Counted from the stretch's first letter, positions 24,031 through 31,910 are shown. The stretch: 33,695 nt of DNA from Gemmatimonadota bacterium (GCA_016182795.1 JACPFW010000007.1:1-33695); one strand, 5' to 3'. A program made the numbers and translations. Notes: generated by a model not told the origin, from the sequence alone.

Positions 24031-24549
24031 CTACTGCGCCGTGCTCTCCCCCAGCGCGACAAGCAGCTCGTCCAGCTGATTGAACGTCTCGACCATCGCC
24101 TCGGCGGCGCCGGCGCCGGCCGCTTCCAGCGCCTCCTTCGACGCATAGCGCTCGGACAGGACCACCAGCGTCTTGCCGCCTTTCTCTTCGAACGTCACCG
24201 TCGTGACCGACCCGTTCTCGCCGCCCTCGTCGTTGGTCCACGAGAGGCGCGAATTCGGCTTGACCTCGACATAGGTGCCGAAGAACGCAGCCGGCTCGGC
24301 GCCACCGACGTCGAATTCGAGGCGGTACTTGCCTCCCACACGCGCATCCATCGCGCACGACACCAGCTTCATGCCCATCGACTTGGGCACCCACCAGCGC
24401 GTGAACAGCTCCGCCTTGGTGAAGGCCGCGAACACGATGCGCGCCGGGCCGTTGATGGTCCGCGTGACCACCACCTCGCGGTCCGACTTCCGTTCCACCG
24501 TGGTGCGAGGCTTCACGCGGCCGGCCTCACTTTCGTTTCCTGCGCTCAT
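24031..24549 (-). CDS. SRPBCC/AHSA1-domain protein
   Basis: The 172-residue protein has the START-like helix-grip fold of the AHSA1 (activator of Hsp90 ATPase homologue) family. VVVTRTINGPARIVFAAFT opens the domain, FTRWWVPKSMG and CAMDARVGGKYRLEF form the middle, and the final amphipathic helix is AMVETFNQLDELL. Its ligand is unknown. AAAGGAG lies 7 nt before ATG 24549, and its start overlaps the arsR gene by 23 nt. This ArsR-SRPBCC arrangement is a common two-gene unit in which the regulator controls its partner. The longer open frame upstream is inside arsR and is not supported. Confidence 0.92.
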   Translation of the reverse strand: MSAGNESEAGRVKPRTTVERKSDREVVVTRTINGPARIVFAAFTKAELFTRWWVPKSMGMKLVSCAMDARVGGKYRLEFDVGGAEPAAFFGTYVEVKPNSRLSWTNDEGGENGSVTTVTFEEKGGKTLVVLSERYASKEALEAAGAGAAEAMVETFNQLDELLVALGESTAQ

Positions 24550-24892
24550 CGCTCGTCTCCTTTCGTGTGCGTTCCTCGACAACCTTGTCCAACTCGTCGA
24601 ATCGCGCGTCCCAGCGCCGGCGGTACCGCTCGAGCCACTCCGCCGCCTCCTCCAACCGCCGCGGCCCGAGCTGGCAGGTCCGCACGCGCCCAACCTTCTT
24701 CGTCGTAACAAGCCCCGCCTGCTCCAGCACGCCGACGTGCTTCTTCATCCCCGTCAGCGTCATGTGGAACCGCTCGGCGAGGTCCGTGATCGACGCGTCG
24801 CCGCGGCCGAGCTGCGACAGCACGCCGCGCCGCGTGGCGTCCGAGAGCGCGGCGAAGGACATATCAAGTCGGGATGTCGTATAGTGAACCAT
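24527..24892 (-). CDS. ArsR-family winged-helix transcriptional regulator
   Basis: The 121-residue protein has the ArsR winged helix, with LSDATRRGVLSQL, the recognition region ITDLAERFHMTLTGMKKHVGVLEQAGLV and the wing TKKVGRVRTCQLGP. A basic helical C-terminus (ERYRRRWDARFDELDKVVEE) is typical of the SRPBCC-linked subgroup. No ELCVC-type metal site is present. The start at ATG 24892 fits the family N-terminus (MVHY...LD.SFAALSD), although no Shine-Dalgarno is visible, so a leaderless mRNA is possible. The start codon lies inside a 24-bp palindrome, the likely autoregulatory operator. It overlaps the downstream SRPBCC gene by 23 nt. Confidence 0.92.
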   Translation of the reverse strand: MVHYTTSRLDMSFAALSDATRRGVLSQLGRGDASITDLAERFHMTLTGMKKHVGVLEQAGLVTTKKVGRVRTCQLGPRRLEEAAEWLERYRRRWDARFDELDKVVEERTRKETSDERRKRK

Positions 24893-24904
24893 ATGGTTCA
24901 GTAT
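24881..24904. promoter_or_regulatory. Palindromic operator candidate over the arsR start
   Basis: TGAACCATATGGTTCA (24885-24900) is a perfect 16-bp palindrome. It is extended by ATA/TAT after one mismatch, so 11 of 12 base pairs of a 24-bp dyad match. It contains the arsR start codon (24890-24892) and lies in the divergent gap towards the membrane protein at 25063. ArsR-family dimers bind such dyads, so autorepression and control of both sides is the natural inference. Confidence 0.6.
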
Positions 24905-24978
24905 CTAAACCAGGCGTTCGCGGCACGCAAGGGGTGGCCGCACCGGACGGATGGCGCACGGGTTGCCCGCGCGTTCTA

Positions 24979-25032
24979 TTGGGGTGCCCCCAACCGATAC
25001 CGCCCGCGGCGAGCGCGGGAGGCACCGGTGCC
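24979..25032 (+). other. Cluster of three short inverted repeats
   Basis: Three perfect inverted repeats follow one another: TTGGGG(TGC)CCCCAA at 24979-24993, CCCGCG(GCGAG)CGCGGG at 25003-25019, and GGCACCGGTGCC at 25021-25032. They lie between the arsR operator and the start of the membrane protein gene, and could form a structured leader. No known riboswitch pattern is recognised. Confidence 0.3.
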
Positions 25033-25062
25033 CCTCAAACTGAACCTTTCGTGGAACTCGCC

Positions 25063-25788
25063 GTGACGGTTTCCGTGCCCTCCCCCGCCGCGCCCTCGTA
25101 TCGCCACGCGCACTGGTACTTCGCGCTGGCGCTCGCCGCGATCGTCGCCGGCTTCTGGCCCTCGTTCTTCCGGCCCCTCGGCGCGGGGGATTTCGCCCAC
25201 TCGCTGCACGGTGTCACCGCGACGCTTTGGGTCGTCGCCCTTATCGTGCAGTCGGCGCTCATGCGGCGAGGGCTCGTCGTGTGGCATCGACGCGTGGCGG
25301 CCGTGGCCTTGGTGGTGCTCGCGCTCCTCATTCCGAGCGCGCTCACGATGGTGGCGGTGATGTTCGCCAACCCGGCGATGCCGCCGTTCCTGCCGCCGCT
25401 CCTGGCGTTCATTGACCTGCCGTCGCTGGTCTTCATGATCGTGCTGGTCACGCTCGCGCTTCGCAATGTCCGCACGCCTGCAGCGCACAAGCGATTCATG
25501 GCCTCAACCGTCCTCCTTGGCTTCCCCCCCGCGCTCACGCGACTCTATGCACGCGTCTTCGCGCCCTCGCTGGACTTCATGCAGGCGCTGCACGCCAGCT
25601 TCGTCACCGTGGAAGTCATTCTCGTGGCCCTCATCGTCGCCGACTGGCGGGCCGGTGAGCGCCGCCTCGCCTATCCGTTGTCGCTCAGCTTCTTCGGCAC
25701 CATCCATTCGCTGATGACGCCCATCTCGACCTCTCCGGCGTGGGGTGCGGCCATGCAGTGGTATACCGAGCTTCCGGTCTTCCGCTGA
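25063..25788 (+). CDS. Seven-helix membrane protein, unknown function
   Basis: The ~241-residue protein has about seven hydrophobic helices. Histidines sit in recurring positions (HAHWYFAL, AHSLHGVTATLW, VWHRRVAAVAL, AHKRFMAS and LHASF), which resemble DUF2306- or cytochrome-like heme/quinone membrane proteins; this is inference from pattern only. The start is uncertain: GTG codons at 25051, 25063 and 25075 all precede the first helix, and I chose 25063 because GGA lies 8 nt upstream. The longer frame from 24874 would run through the palindrome and hairpins and lacks export features. It is divergent from the ArsR-SRPBCC pair. Confidence 0.75.
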   Translation: MTVSVPSPAAPSYRHAHWYFALALAAIVAGFWPSFFRPLGAGDFAHSLHGVTATLWVVALIVQSALMRRGLVVWHRRVAAVALVVLALLIPSALTMVAVMFANPAMPPFLPPLLAFIDLPSLVFMIVLVTLALRNVRTPAAHKRFMASTVLLGFPPALTRLYARVFAPSLDFMQALHASFVTVEVILVALIVADWRAGERRLAYPLSLSFFGTIHSLMTPISTSPAWGAAMQWYTELPVFR

Positions 25789-25848
25789 CCGCGTGCGCGA
25801 ACCGCGGAGCGACGGGCTAGACCGCTCACCGCACTACACCCGAGTCCC

Positions 25849-26334
25849 ATGCAACTCTCCGCGAACATCTTCGACGTCTGGGTCTTCCGCCGGCGAGGCG
25901 CGGACGTCGAGTTTCTGCTGCTCTACACGTCCGTCGAGAAGGCGGAGCGCTACTTCAACGGCGGCCGGTTTTGGCAGATACCGAGCAATGTCGTCAATGA
26001 CGGCGAGTCGATCACGGACGCGATCACCCGCGTGCTGGACTGCTACGGCCTTCGACCGAAGGCGATCTGGGCGGGAGAACATGCCTATCTCATCTACAAT
26101 CGGCGCTTCGCTGAGATGCAGGCGATCGGTGTGTACGCCGCGGAGGTCGAGGACGCGGCGGTCCGTCTCGACCCGGATGAGCATGCAGAGTATGCGTGGC
26201 TCCCGTGGGAGCAGTGCCTCTCTCGCGTCCATTATCGCGGTCTGAAGGACGGATTGCGCTCCGTCCACGAGTACGTCACTGGAGTCGATGAGCCCGCCAA
26301 GCAACTCTGCCTCTATCTCGCGGCCAATGGCTAA
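25849..26334 (+). CDS. Nudix-fold protein without a catalytic Nudix box
   Basis: The 161-residue protein starts like a (d)NTP pyrophosphohydrolase-type Nudix domain (FDVWVFRRRGADVEFLLLYTS) and has the GRFWQIPSNVVNDGESITDAI segment where the box should begin. The box GX5EX7REUXEEXGU is not intact: the R-E-x-x-E-E core reads RVLDCY before GL, so both catalytic Glu pairs are missing. The distal AEYAWLPWEQCL strand is typical of Nudix proteins. It may therefore bind rather than hydrolyse a nucleotide. The stop overlaps the amidohydrolase start by 8 nt (26327-26334), so the two are coupled. Confidence 0.78.
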   Translation: MQLSANIFDVWVFRRRGADVEFLLLYTSVEKAERYFNGGRFWQIPSNVVNDGESITDAITRVLDCYGLRPKAIWAGEHAYLIYNRRFAEMQAIGVYAAEVEDAAVRLDPDEHAEYAWLPWEQCLSRVHYRGLKDGLRSVHEYVTGVDEPAKQLCLYLAANG

Positions 26335-27829
26335 GTCGAGTCTGTTGTCACTCAGCCTCTGCTCTGCCCTGGCCGCATGCCTGCCGGGGGCGCGGGGATC
26401 CACGACCGCCGACCCGGTCAACACCGCCGACCTCACCATCACGCACGTCGCCGTGATCGACATCGAGCGCGGGCGCGTCGTTCCGAATCAGGATGTGCTT
26501 GTCCGTGGCGGTCGCATCGTGGCGGTGGTGGCTGCAAACGGTCGCCGACGCCCAGGCAACCCGCGCCTCCTCGACGGCACAGGCAAGTACGTGATGCCCG
26601 GCCTGTGGGACATGCACGTGCATCTCAACATCGACGCCACGCGCACGCCGCCAGAGCTTCCGCTCTTCGTCGCCTTCGGCGTGACTGGGGTGCGCATCAT
26701 GGCCGCCGATCGCCCGAGCGCTGTCCCCGATGTGACCAAGGGGCTCGCCCTGCACCGCCAGCTGCAGGCGCAGATCGAGACGGGCACCGTGACGGGGCCG
26801 CGCCTGCTCTCGCTCGCGAGTTGGCCGGTGAATGGCGACGCTGGCATCAGCGGCAGCATGCCGCCCTTCTACAGGGCGCGCACCCGCGACGAAGGGCGGC
26901 AACTGGCCCGCTACTTCGCCGAGCGCGACTTCGATTTCATCAAGATCTACAACGACATCTCCCGCGACGGGTATCTGGGCCTCGCCGAGGAGGCGCGCCG
27001 ACTGGAGATGCCGTTTGCCGGTCATGAACCGGCCGCGCTCAGCGCCGTTGAAATGTCCGACGCTGGGCAGAAGAGCATCGAGCATTCGCGGATCTTCCTC
27101 CTCAACTGCTTCGGCGGCGCGGACTCGCTGCGCCGGGGGCTGCTGCGCAACCTGTCGGCCACCGAACGCCGCCGCCGGATGATCGACGAGTATGATCCGC
27201 GCATCTGCGCCAACGTATTCCGTACCTTTGCGCGGAACGGCACATACATCACGCCCACGCACGTCACGCGCCGCATGGATGCCTTCGCCGATGACTCGGC
27301 GTACCGTCACGATCCGCGGCTGAAGTACATCCCGATGCGCCAGCAAATCGCGTGGGCCGCCGATGCCAATGGCATGGTGGCATCGGATCCGTCGCCGGCG
27401 GGGCGCAAGAGCTTCATGGATTTCTACCGCAAGGGGCTCGCACTCACCAACGACGCGTATCGCGCCGGCGTGCCGGTCATGCTCGGCACCGATGCCAACG
27501 ACACCTTTGTCTTTCCGGGAGCGAGCGTGCACGACGAACTGGGCGAGTTGGTCAAAGCCGGACTTTCGCCGGCCGAGGCGCTCCGGGCGGCCACACTGAG
27601 CGGCGCGACGTACCTCGGCCGCACCGCCGACTTTGGCACGGTGCAGGCGGGCCGCTACGCCGATCTGTTGCTGCTCGATGCCAACCCGTTGGTCAACATC
27701 GCCAACAGCCAGCGCATTCACGCCGTCGTCCTGGGCGGGCGCGTGTTCGATCGCTCGGCGCTCGATTCACTGCTCAGCGCGGTCGATGGCGATTCGCGCG
27801 CGAAACGGGTGCTCGCCGTGCCGCGTTGA
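26327..27829 (+). CDS. Lipoprotein amidohydrolase (metal-dependent hydrolase superfamily)
   Basis: The 500-residue protein has a signal sequence with lipobox LAAC (Cys18), so it is probably anchored to an envelope membrane. The catalytic domain carries the metal-site HxH (H97 and H99 in DMHVHLN), FIKIYND (a possible carboxylated Lys), FAGHEP and SIEHSR histidines, and GTDAND for the final Asp. The C-terminal beta-domain closes with GRYADLLLLDANPL. It resembles imidazolonepropionase/prolidase-like amidohydrolases, but the substrate cannot be assigned. ATG 26327 overlaps the end of the Nudix-fold gene by 8 nt and starts directly at the signal peptide. Confidence 0.92.
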   Translation: MAKSSLLSLSLCSALAACLPGARGSTTADPVNTADLTITHVAVIDIERGRVVPNQDVLVRGGRIVAVVAANGRRRPGNPRLLDGTGKYVMPGLWDMHVHLNIDATRTPPELPLFVAFGVTGVRIMAADRPSAVPDVTKGLALHRQLQAQIETGTVTGPRLLSLASWPVNGDAGISGSMPPFYRARTRDEGRQLARYFAERDFDFIKIYNDISRDGYLGLAEEARRLEMPFAGHEPAALSAVEMSDAGQKSIEHSRIFLLNCFGGADSLRRGLLRNLSATERRRRMIDEYDPRICANVFRTFARNGTYITPTHVTRRMDAFADDSAYRHDPRLKYIPMRQQIAWAADANGMVASDPSPAGRKSFMDFYRKGLALTNDAYRAGVPVMLGTDANDTFVFPGASVHDELGELVKAGLSPAEALRAATLSGATYLGRTADFGTVQAGRYADLLLLDANPLVNIANSQRIHAVVLGGRVFDRSALDSLLSAVDGDSRAKRVLAVPR

Positions 27830-27889
27830 GGGGACTTAATTTCAGGCCGCGTCCAGAGTGCCACGGCCAAGCGACCCCAACTTGCTGAT

Positions 27890-28730
27890 ATGACGCAGAA
27901 GCGACCGGTTTTTACGTGGTTGGTCGCCCTGCTGGCGCTCGGTGCCCTGCTCATCGCGCTGCTATCGGGCGTGGGACCGTGGATCGCCTCGCTGTGCGGC
28001 ATCGCGCTGGGGGCCGCGGTCTTCGTGGCGGTGCATCACGCGGAAGTCGTGGCCCACCGCGTCGGCGAACCCTTCGGCACGCTCGTCCTCGCCCTCGCGG
28101 TGACTGCCATCGAGTCGTCGCTCATTCTGTCGATGATGATGGCCGGCGGCCAGGACATGGCCGTGCTCGCGCGTGACGCGCTCTTTGCCGCCGTGATGAT
28201 CATCTGTACCGGCGTCGTGGGCCTGTGTCTCCGCCTCGGCAGCCTCGCCCATCGGAAGCAGAGCTTTCGCGTGGAAGGTGCGGGGGCCGGGCTTGCCGCG
28301 TTGATTGCGCTCGCCGCACTCACCCTCGTACTGCCAACCTTTACCACGACGACGTCCAGCGGCACGTACAGCCGATCGCAGTTGGCGTTTGCGGGGATGA
28401 GTTCCGCGGCGCTGTGGGCGATCTTCGTCTTCGTTTGGAAGCGTCGTGGGCCTGGCCAATCTGTTATCGCCCACCATCGAACAGGCCGTCTACGCGGCGA
28501 ACGCGCCACGGACTGTGGTCGGAATCGTGATTGCCGGACTCGTGCTGCTGCCCGCAATGATGCTCGACTTGCCGCTCGTCTTAGGGCCATTGCCGAAGGA
28601 CATCGTGCTGCTTTTCGTAACCTTCCTCGTGAGTACCGTCACGCTAGGCACGGGCCGTACCTTCGTCATGCAGGGGGCCGTGCATCTGGTGCTGTTCGCG
28701 GCGTACCTATTCCTGGCGCTCGTGCCCTGA
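27890..28730 (+). pseudogene. chaA: Decayed ChaA-type Ca2+(Na+)/H+ antiporter
   Basis: The first part (27890 to about 28440) matches the N-terminal half of ChaA, including the alpha-1 motif around HHAEVVAHRVGEPFGTL and AIESSLI. At about 28440-28446 the frame changes, and a second frame (to 28730) gives the C-terminal end (GTGRTFVMQGAVHLVLFAAYL). Compared with E. coli ChaA as I recall it, about 50 residues between the halves are missing at the frame change. About 40 more are missing after VLLP, where the alpha-2 exchange motif (the PEG...N...GS region) should lie. Loss of the alpha-2 repeat means ion exchange cannot work. Two separate deletions make a sequencing error unlikely. Confidence 0.75.
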
Positions 28731-28741
28731 GTTGGGAAACT

Positions 28742-28789
28742 GACTCGGCGCTAGCCGGTCACGTTGGGTCTGCGCTACCGCGCCGAGTC
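28742..28789. terminator. Inverted repeat between convergent chaA remnant and M23 peptidase
   Basis: GACTCGGCGC (28742-28751) and GCGCCGAGTC (28780-28789) are a perfect 10-bp inverted repeat with a 28-nt loop. TGGGA/TCCCA further outside can extend it past a small bulge. It overlaps the M23 stop at 28775. The leftward transcript then reads AGTTTCCC, a weak T-run. Confidence 0.42.
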
Positions 28790-30040
28790 TCCCACCAGGG
28801 CCGCCCGCACCACCCCAGGGGTCCGCTCAAGCTCGGCGAGCACCACCTGCGCCTCGGCATCAAAGCGCACCCGTTCCCGCCCCGCCAGCGCCACGGCCGC
28901 CGACTGCCTGAGCGCGGTGCGCGGGTCGCGCTGGACGCCGTTCACCAGCACCTCAAAGTGGAGGTGTGGGCCCGTGGCGAGCCCAGTCATCCCCACGTAC
29001 GCCACCGTCTCGCCCTGCGTCACGCTGTGCCCGCGCTTGATGCCCTTGGCGAAGCCCTTGAGATGTCCGTAGCGCGTCACAAAGCCGTTGCGGTGCCGGA
29101 TCTCGAGCACGTTGCCGTATCCGCCCTTGTGGCCGGCAAAGATCACCACGCCGTCGCCAATGGTGCGCACCGGCGTTCCCGACGCGGCTGAATAGTCGGT
29201 GCCGGCATGCTGACGCCAGATGCCGAGGATGGGATGCTTGCGCCGCCCAAAGACACTCGAAATGCGTCGGAACGAGAGCGGCGCCCTCAGGAATGAAGCC
29301 CGGAGCGACCTGCCCTTGTCGTCAAAAAACTCGGCTTTGCCGTCGGGATGCACAAAACGGACGGCCGTAATCTCCTGCCCGCCGCGCTCGAGCCCGGCGG
29401 CCAGCACTCGGCCGATCCGGTTGGTCCCCGACGGATTGGTAGACCGCTCAAAGAGCACCCGCACGCTGTCGCCATCCTGCAGGTCGCGCGACATGTCGAT
29501 GCGATACTCGTAGACGTCGGCCACCTCCCAGGCGAGGGCGATGCGCGCCCCCTTCGACAACAGCTCCGCGCCGCCGGCGTCGAGCGCGTCATACAGGTTG
29601 GTGTGTACCACGCCGCGCACCAACACGGTGTCGGTGGACCACGGAATGCGATCCTCAACGGCCGACCAGACCTCGCCGTCCCGATGGAGTCGAATGACGC
29701 GGTCCTCGTCGAGCAGCAGGTCCACATCGGTGGCCCGCGTGCTCGCCGTGTCGCCGTGCACCTGCACCTTGAGGCCGGCGGGGATGCGGCGGTCGTCCAG
29801 CAGGCCGTCGAGCGACTGCACGGCCACTGCGGCGTCTCCGGCGTCGAGGCCGCGGCGTCCCAAAAGCGCCGCGAGCGACTCCCCTTTGCCGAGGGTGTCG
29901 CTCGCATGCCAACGATTTAAGCCCAACCGCTCGGCGGGTGAGCGCGTCGGCAGGGTGACCGACGGGAGGTACGTCAGCGCCGCAGCGGCGCCGGCAACCG
30001 CCACCGCCACAACGGCGGTGCGCCGGACGAACCGCGTCAA
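28775..30040 (-). CDS. M23 (LytM-type) metallopeptidase coupled to ftsZ
   Basis: The 421-residue protein has one N-terminal membrane helix or signal (about 8-26). A LysM/OapA-like region follows near 48-98 (DTLGKGESLAALL...IPAGLKVQV). A central beta region comes next, then a C-terminal M23 domain. Zinc-site residues are H278 and D282 (QHAGTDYSAASGTPV), with YGHLKGF and H359-L-H361 (GPHLHFEV). All are intact, so it may cut peptidoglycan crosslinks directly rather than act as a degenerate EnvC-type activator. It starts at TTG 30040, overlapping the ftsZ stop as TTGA, with GGAG 9 nt upstream inside ftsZ. The coupling points to a septal wall role. Confidence 0.9.
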   Translation of the reverse strand: MTRFVRRTAVVAVAVAGAAAALTYLPSVTLPTRSPAERLGLNRWHASDTLGKGESLAALLGRRGLDAGDAAVAVQSLDGLLDDRRIPAGLKVQVHGDTASTRATDVDLLLDEDRVIRLHRDGEVWSAVEDRIPWSTDTVLVRGVVHTNLYDALDAGGAELLSKGARIALAWEVADVYEYRIDMSRDLQDGDSVRVLFERSTNPSGTNRIGRVLAAGLERGGQEITAVRFVHPDGKAEFFDDKGRSLRASFLRAPLSFRRISSVFGRRKHPILGIWRQHAGTDYSAASGTPVRTIGDGVVIFAGHKGGYGNVLEIRHRNGFVTRYGHLKGFAKGIKRGHSVTQGETVAYVGMTGLATGPHLHFEVLVNGVQRDPRTALRQSAAVALAGRERVRFDAEAQVVLAELERTPGVVRAALVGDSAR

Positions 30041-31221
30041 TCCATTTGTCTCCGGATGAACGTCGGAATTTCCATGTCGCTCAAGTCTTCAATGCGGCGC
30101 GGCTCGGCGGCCGGGCGCGGACGCTGGGCCGGCACCGCCGACCCGCCCTGATACGACGCCCCAATGACCGGACGCGGGCGCGAGGCCTCGCTGATCGGAA
30201 TCACCGGCGTCACGCCGGCGCGCCCCTGCCCAATGCCGCGCTGAGCGGCCGCCTTCTCAAAGCCCGTCGCGACCACTGTGACGCGCACCTGACCGACCAT
30301 CGCCGGCTCGATCCCCGCGCCGATGATGATGTTCGACTCTTCGCCGACCGCTTCCTGCACAATCTGGCCGACCGTCGTGAAATCGTTGAAGCCGAGGTCG
30401 CCCGGGCCGCCGGTGATGTTGACGAGCACGCCGGTGGCGCCGGCGATGGAGACGTTGTCGAGCAGCGGGCTGGAGAGCGCAATCTGCGCCGCCTCAACCG
30501 CGCGGTTGTCACCCGTCCCGACGCCGGTGCCCATGATCGCGGCGCCGCCGTCCTTCATGACGGTGCGCACGTCGGCGAAGTCCACGTTGATGATGCCGCA
30601 CTTGGTCACGAGTCCCGAGATACCCTCGGTGGCGCGCAGCAGCACTTCGTCGGCCTTCTTGAGCGCGTCCTGGAACGGAATGTTCTTGCCGACCACCGCG
30701 AGCAAGCGCTCGTTGGGGACGACGATCATCGTGTCCACGTGCTTGCGCAGCTCTTCGATGCCCTCGTCGGCCTGGCGCATCCGCTTGCGCCCCTCAAAGA
30801 GGAACGGCTTGGTGACGATGCCCACCACCAGCGATCCGGCCTCGCGTGCCAGTTCGGCGACCACGGGCGCCGCGCCGGTGCCGGTGCCGCCCCCCATGCC
30901 GCAGGTGACGAACACGAGGTCGCTGTTGCTCATCACGCGGGCGACTTCGTCGCGGTTCTCCTCAATCGCCTGACGGCCGATCTCGGGGCGCGCGCCGGCG
31001 CCGAGTCCGCGGGTGAGCTTCTTGCCGATTTGGATCTTGACGTCGGACTTCGAGTTGAGCAGCGCCTGGGCGTCGGTGTTGACCGAGATGAACTCGACGC
31101 CCTCGAGGAGCTCCTCGATCATTCGGTTGACCGCGTTGCCGCCGCCACCGCCCACGCCCACCACCTTCATGCGGGCGCCGCTGATTGGTGCGCTCGTCTC
31201 TAGTTCGAAGTTCAGTGGCAT
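30037..31221 (-). CDS. ftsZ: Cell division GTPase FtsZ
   Basis: The 394-residue protein is a standard FtsZ: GVGGGGGNAVNRM near residue 22, the tubulin signature GGGTGTG at 110-116, and the T7 region NVDFADVRTVM. A variable Pro/Arg-rich linker leads to the C-terminal conserved peptide DMEIPTFIRRQMD, which binds FtsA and other partners. AAGG lies just before the ATG at 31221. Unusually, 780 bp including an oppositely oriented gene separate it from ftsA, so it probably also has its own promoter in 31222-31388. Its stop overlaps the start of the M23 peptidase gene. Confidence 0.97.
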   Translation of the reverse strand: MPLNFELETSAPISGARMKVVGVGGGGGNAVNRMIEELLEGVEFISVNTDAQALLNSKSDVKIQIGKKLTRGLGAGARPEIGRQAIEENRDEVARVMSNSDLVFVTCGMGGGTGTGAAPVVAELAREAGSLVVGIVTKPFLFEGRKRMRQADEGIEELRKHVDTMIVVPNERLLAVVGKNIPFQDALKKADEVLLRATEGISGLVTKCGIINVDFADVRTVMKDGGAAIMGTGVGTGDNRAVEAAQIALSSPLLDNVSIAGATGVLVNITGGPGDLGFNDFTTVGQIVQEAVGEESNIIIGAGIEPAMVGQVRVTVVATGFEKAAAQRGIGQGRAGVTPVIPISEASRPRPVIGASYQGGSAVPAQRPRPAAEPRRIEDLSDMEIPTFIRRQMD

Positions 31222-31271
31222 GCCTTGAGGCTCCGTCGCGGTGATACGGGGGCGAGATCAGACGCGGAAAT

Positions 31272-31289
31272 ATACGCGCGGGCGCGTAT
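31272..31289. promoter_or_regulatory. Palindrome upstream of ftsZ
   Basis: ATACGCGC-GG-GCGCGTAT is a perfect 8-bp inverted repeat, 51-68 bp before the ftsZ start. It sits in the 167-bp stretch 31222-31388 that must hold any private ftsZ promoter. It may be an operator or a leader hairpin. Nothing else stands out in this stretch. Confidence 0.3.
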
Positions 31290-31388
31290 CGCACCAATGA
31301 GTGGACGATTCGTCGTGCGAAAAGGCAATCAGGAGGAATCCACCGGATCCCGCGACCCAACAGATTTGTGATCTTCTGTCTGGAGAGA

Positions 31389-31458
31389 CACAGATGGGCA
31401 CAGAAGGGCACAGAACGGCACAGAACGGCACAGAGAGACACGGAGTCGCACAGAAGTC
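31389..31458 (+). repeat. Left array of seven 10-bp CACAGA-type units
   Basis: Seven consecutive units of exactly 10 bp: CACAGATGGG, CACAGAAGGG, CACAGAACGG twice, CACAGAGAGA, CACGGAGTCG and CACAGAAGTC. The CACAGA core is kept, except for CACGGA in the sixth unit, while the last four bases vary. A degenerate eighth unit may lie at 31379-31388. Confidence 0.85.
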
Positions 31459-31528
31459 CTGCGTGAATTCGTGACTGGGCGCGAGGTTTCGGTGCGGGAC
31501 TAGGCATGGCCGGTCACGAAGCTTGGGG

Positions 31529-31897
31529 ATGCACCACTACCAACAGTTGGACGTCTGGCGGAGAGGCCTCACACTTGCGGCGGAGTTGCATCGCCACGCG
31601 CGGTCGGCACGGCCATCGTGGAGTGACCGGTCGCTGTGGGATCAGATCACTCGCGCAGCGACCAGCGTCCCCGCCAACGTGGCCGAAGGAGCGCTTCGCG
31701 GCGGGGACCGTGAGTTCGCGCGTTTTCTCTCGATCGCGATGGCGTCGGCCGCGGAACTGCACTCCCTGCTGATGCTCGCTGGCGAAAGCGAGTTACTCAG
31801 CCCCGATACCGCAGCCCGCTGGTGCGACGAGGCCGTCGCCCTGCGCAAAATGACCGCCGCCCTAAGAGCCCGCGCGACGGGCGCACGCCCCCGTTAG
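31529..31897 (+). CDS. Four-helix-bundle protein (23S rRNA intervening-sequence family)
   Basis: The 122-residue protein carries the family signature throughout: LDVW at 7-10, LWDQITRAATSVPANVAEGA at 36-55 and FARFLSIAMASAAELHSLL at 63-81, with a basic tail. The family (TIGR02436/S23-type) was first seen inside 23S rRNA IVS elements and also occurs as stand-alone genes; its biochemical role is unknown, RNA binding being suspected. ATG 31529 matches the usual start (MHHYxxLDVW); a TTG two codons earlier is possible. The gene runs opposite to ftsA and ftsZ and is convergent with ftsA. It lies inside the two inverted repeat arrays. No strong ribosome binding site is seen. Confidence 0.88.
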   Translation: MHHYQQLDVWRRGLTLAAELHRHARSARPSWSDRSLWDQITRAATSVPANVAEGALRGGDREFARFLSIAMASAAELHSLLMLAGESELLSPDTAARWCDEAVALRKMTAALRARATGARPR

Positions 31898-31910
31898 GAA
31901 TGCACGCCCT

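Noticed and set aside
20426..24892. VOC protein and ArsR-SRPBCC pair as one regulatory system
   Set aside because: These families often co-occur, but here they are 3.6 kb apart with convergent and unrelated genes between, and no copy of the palindrome was seen before the VOC gene.
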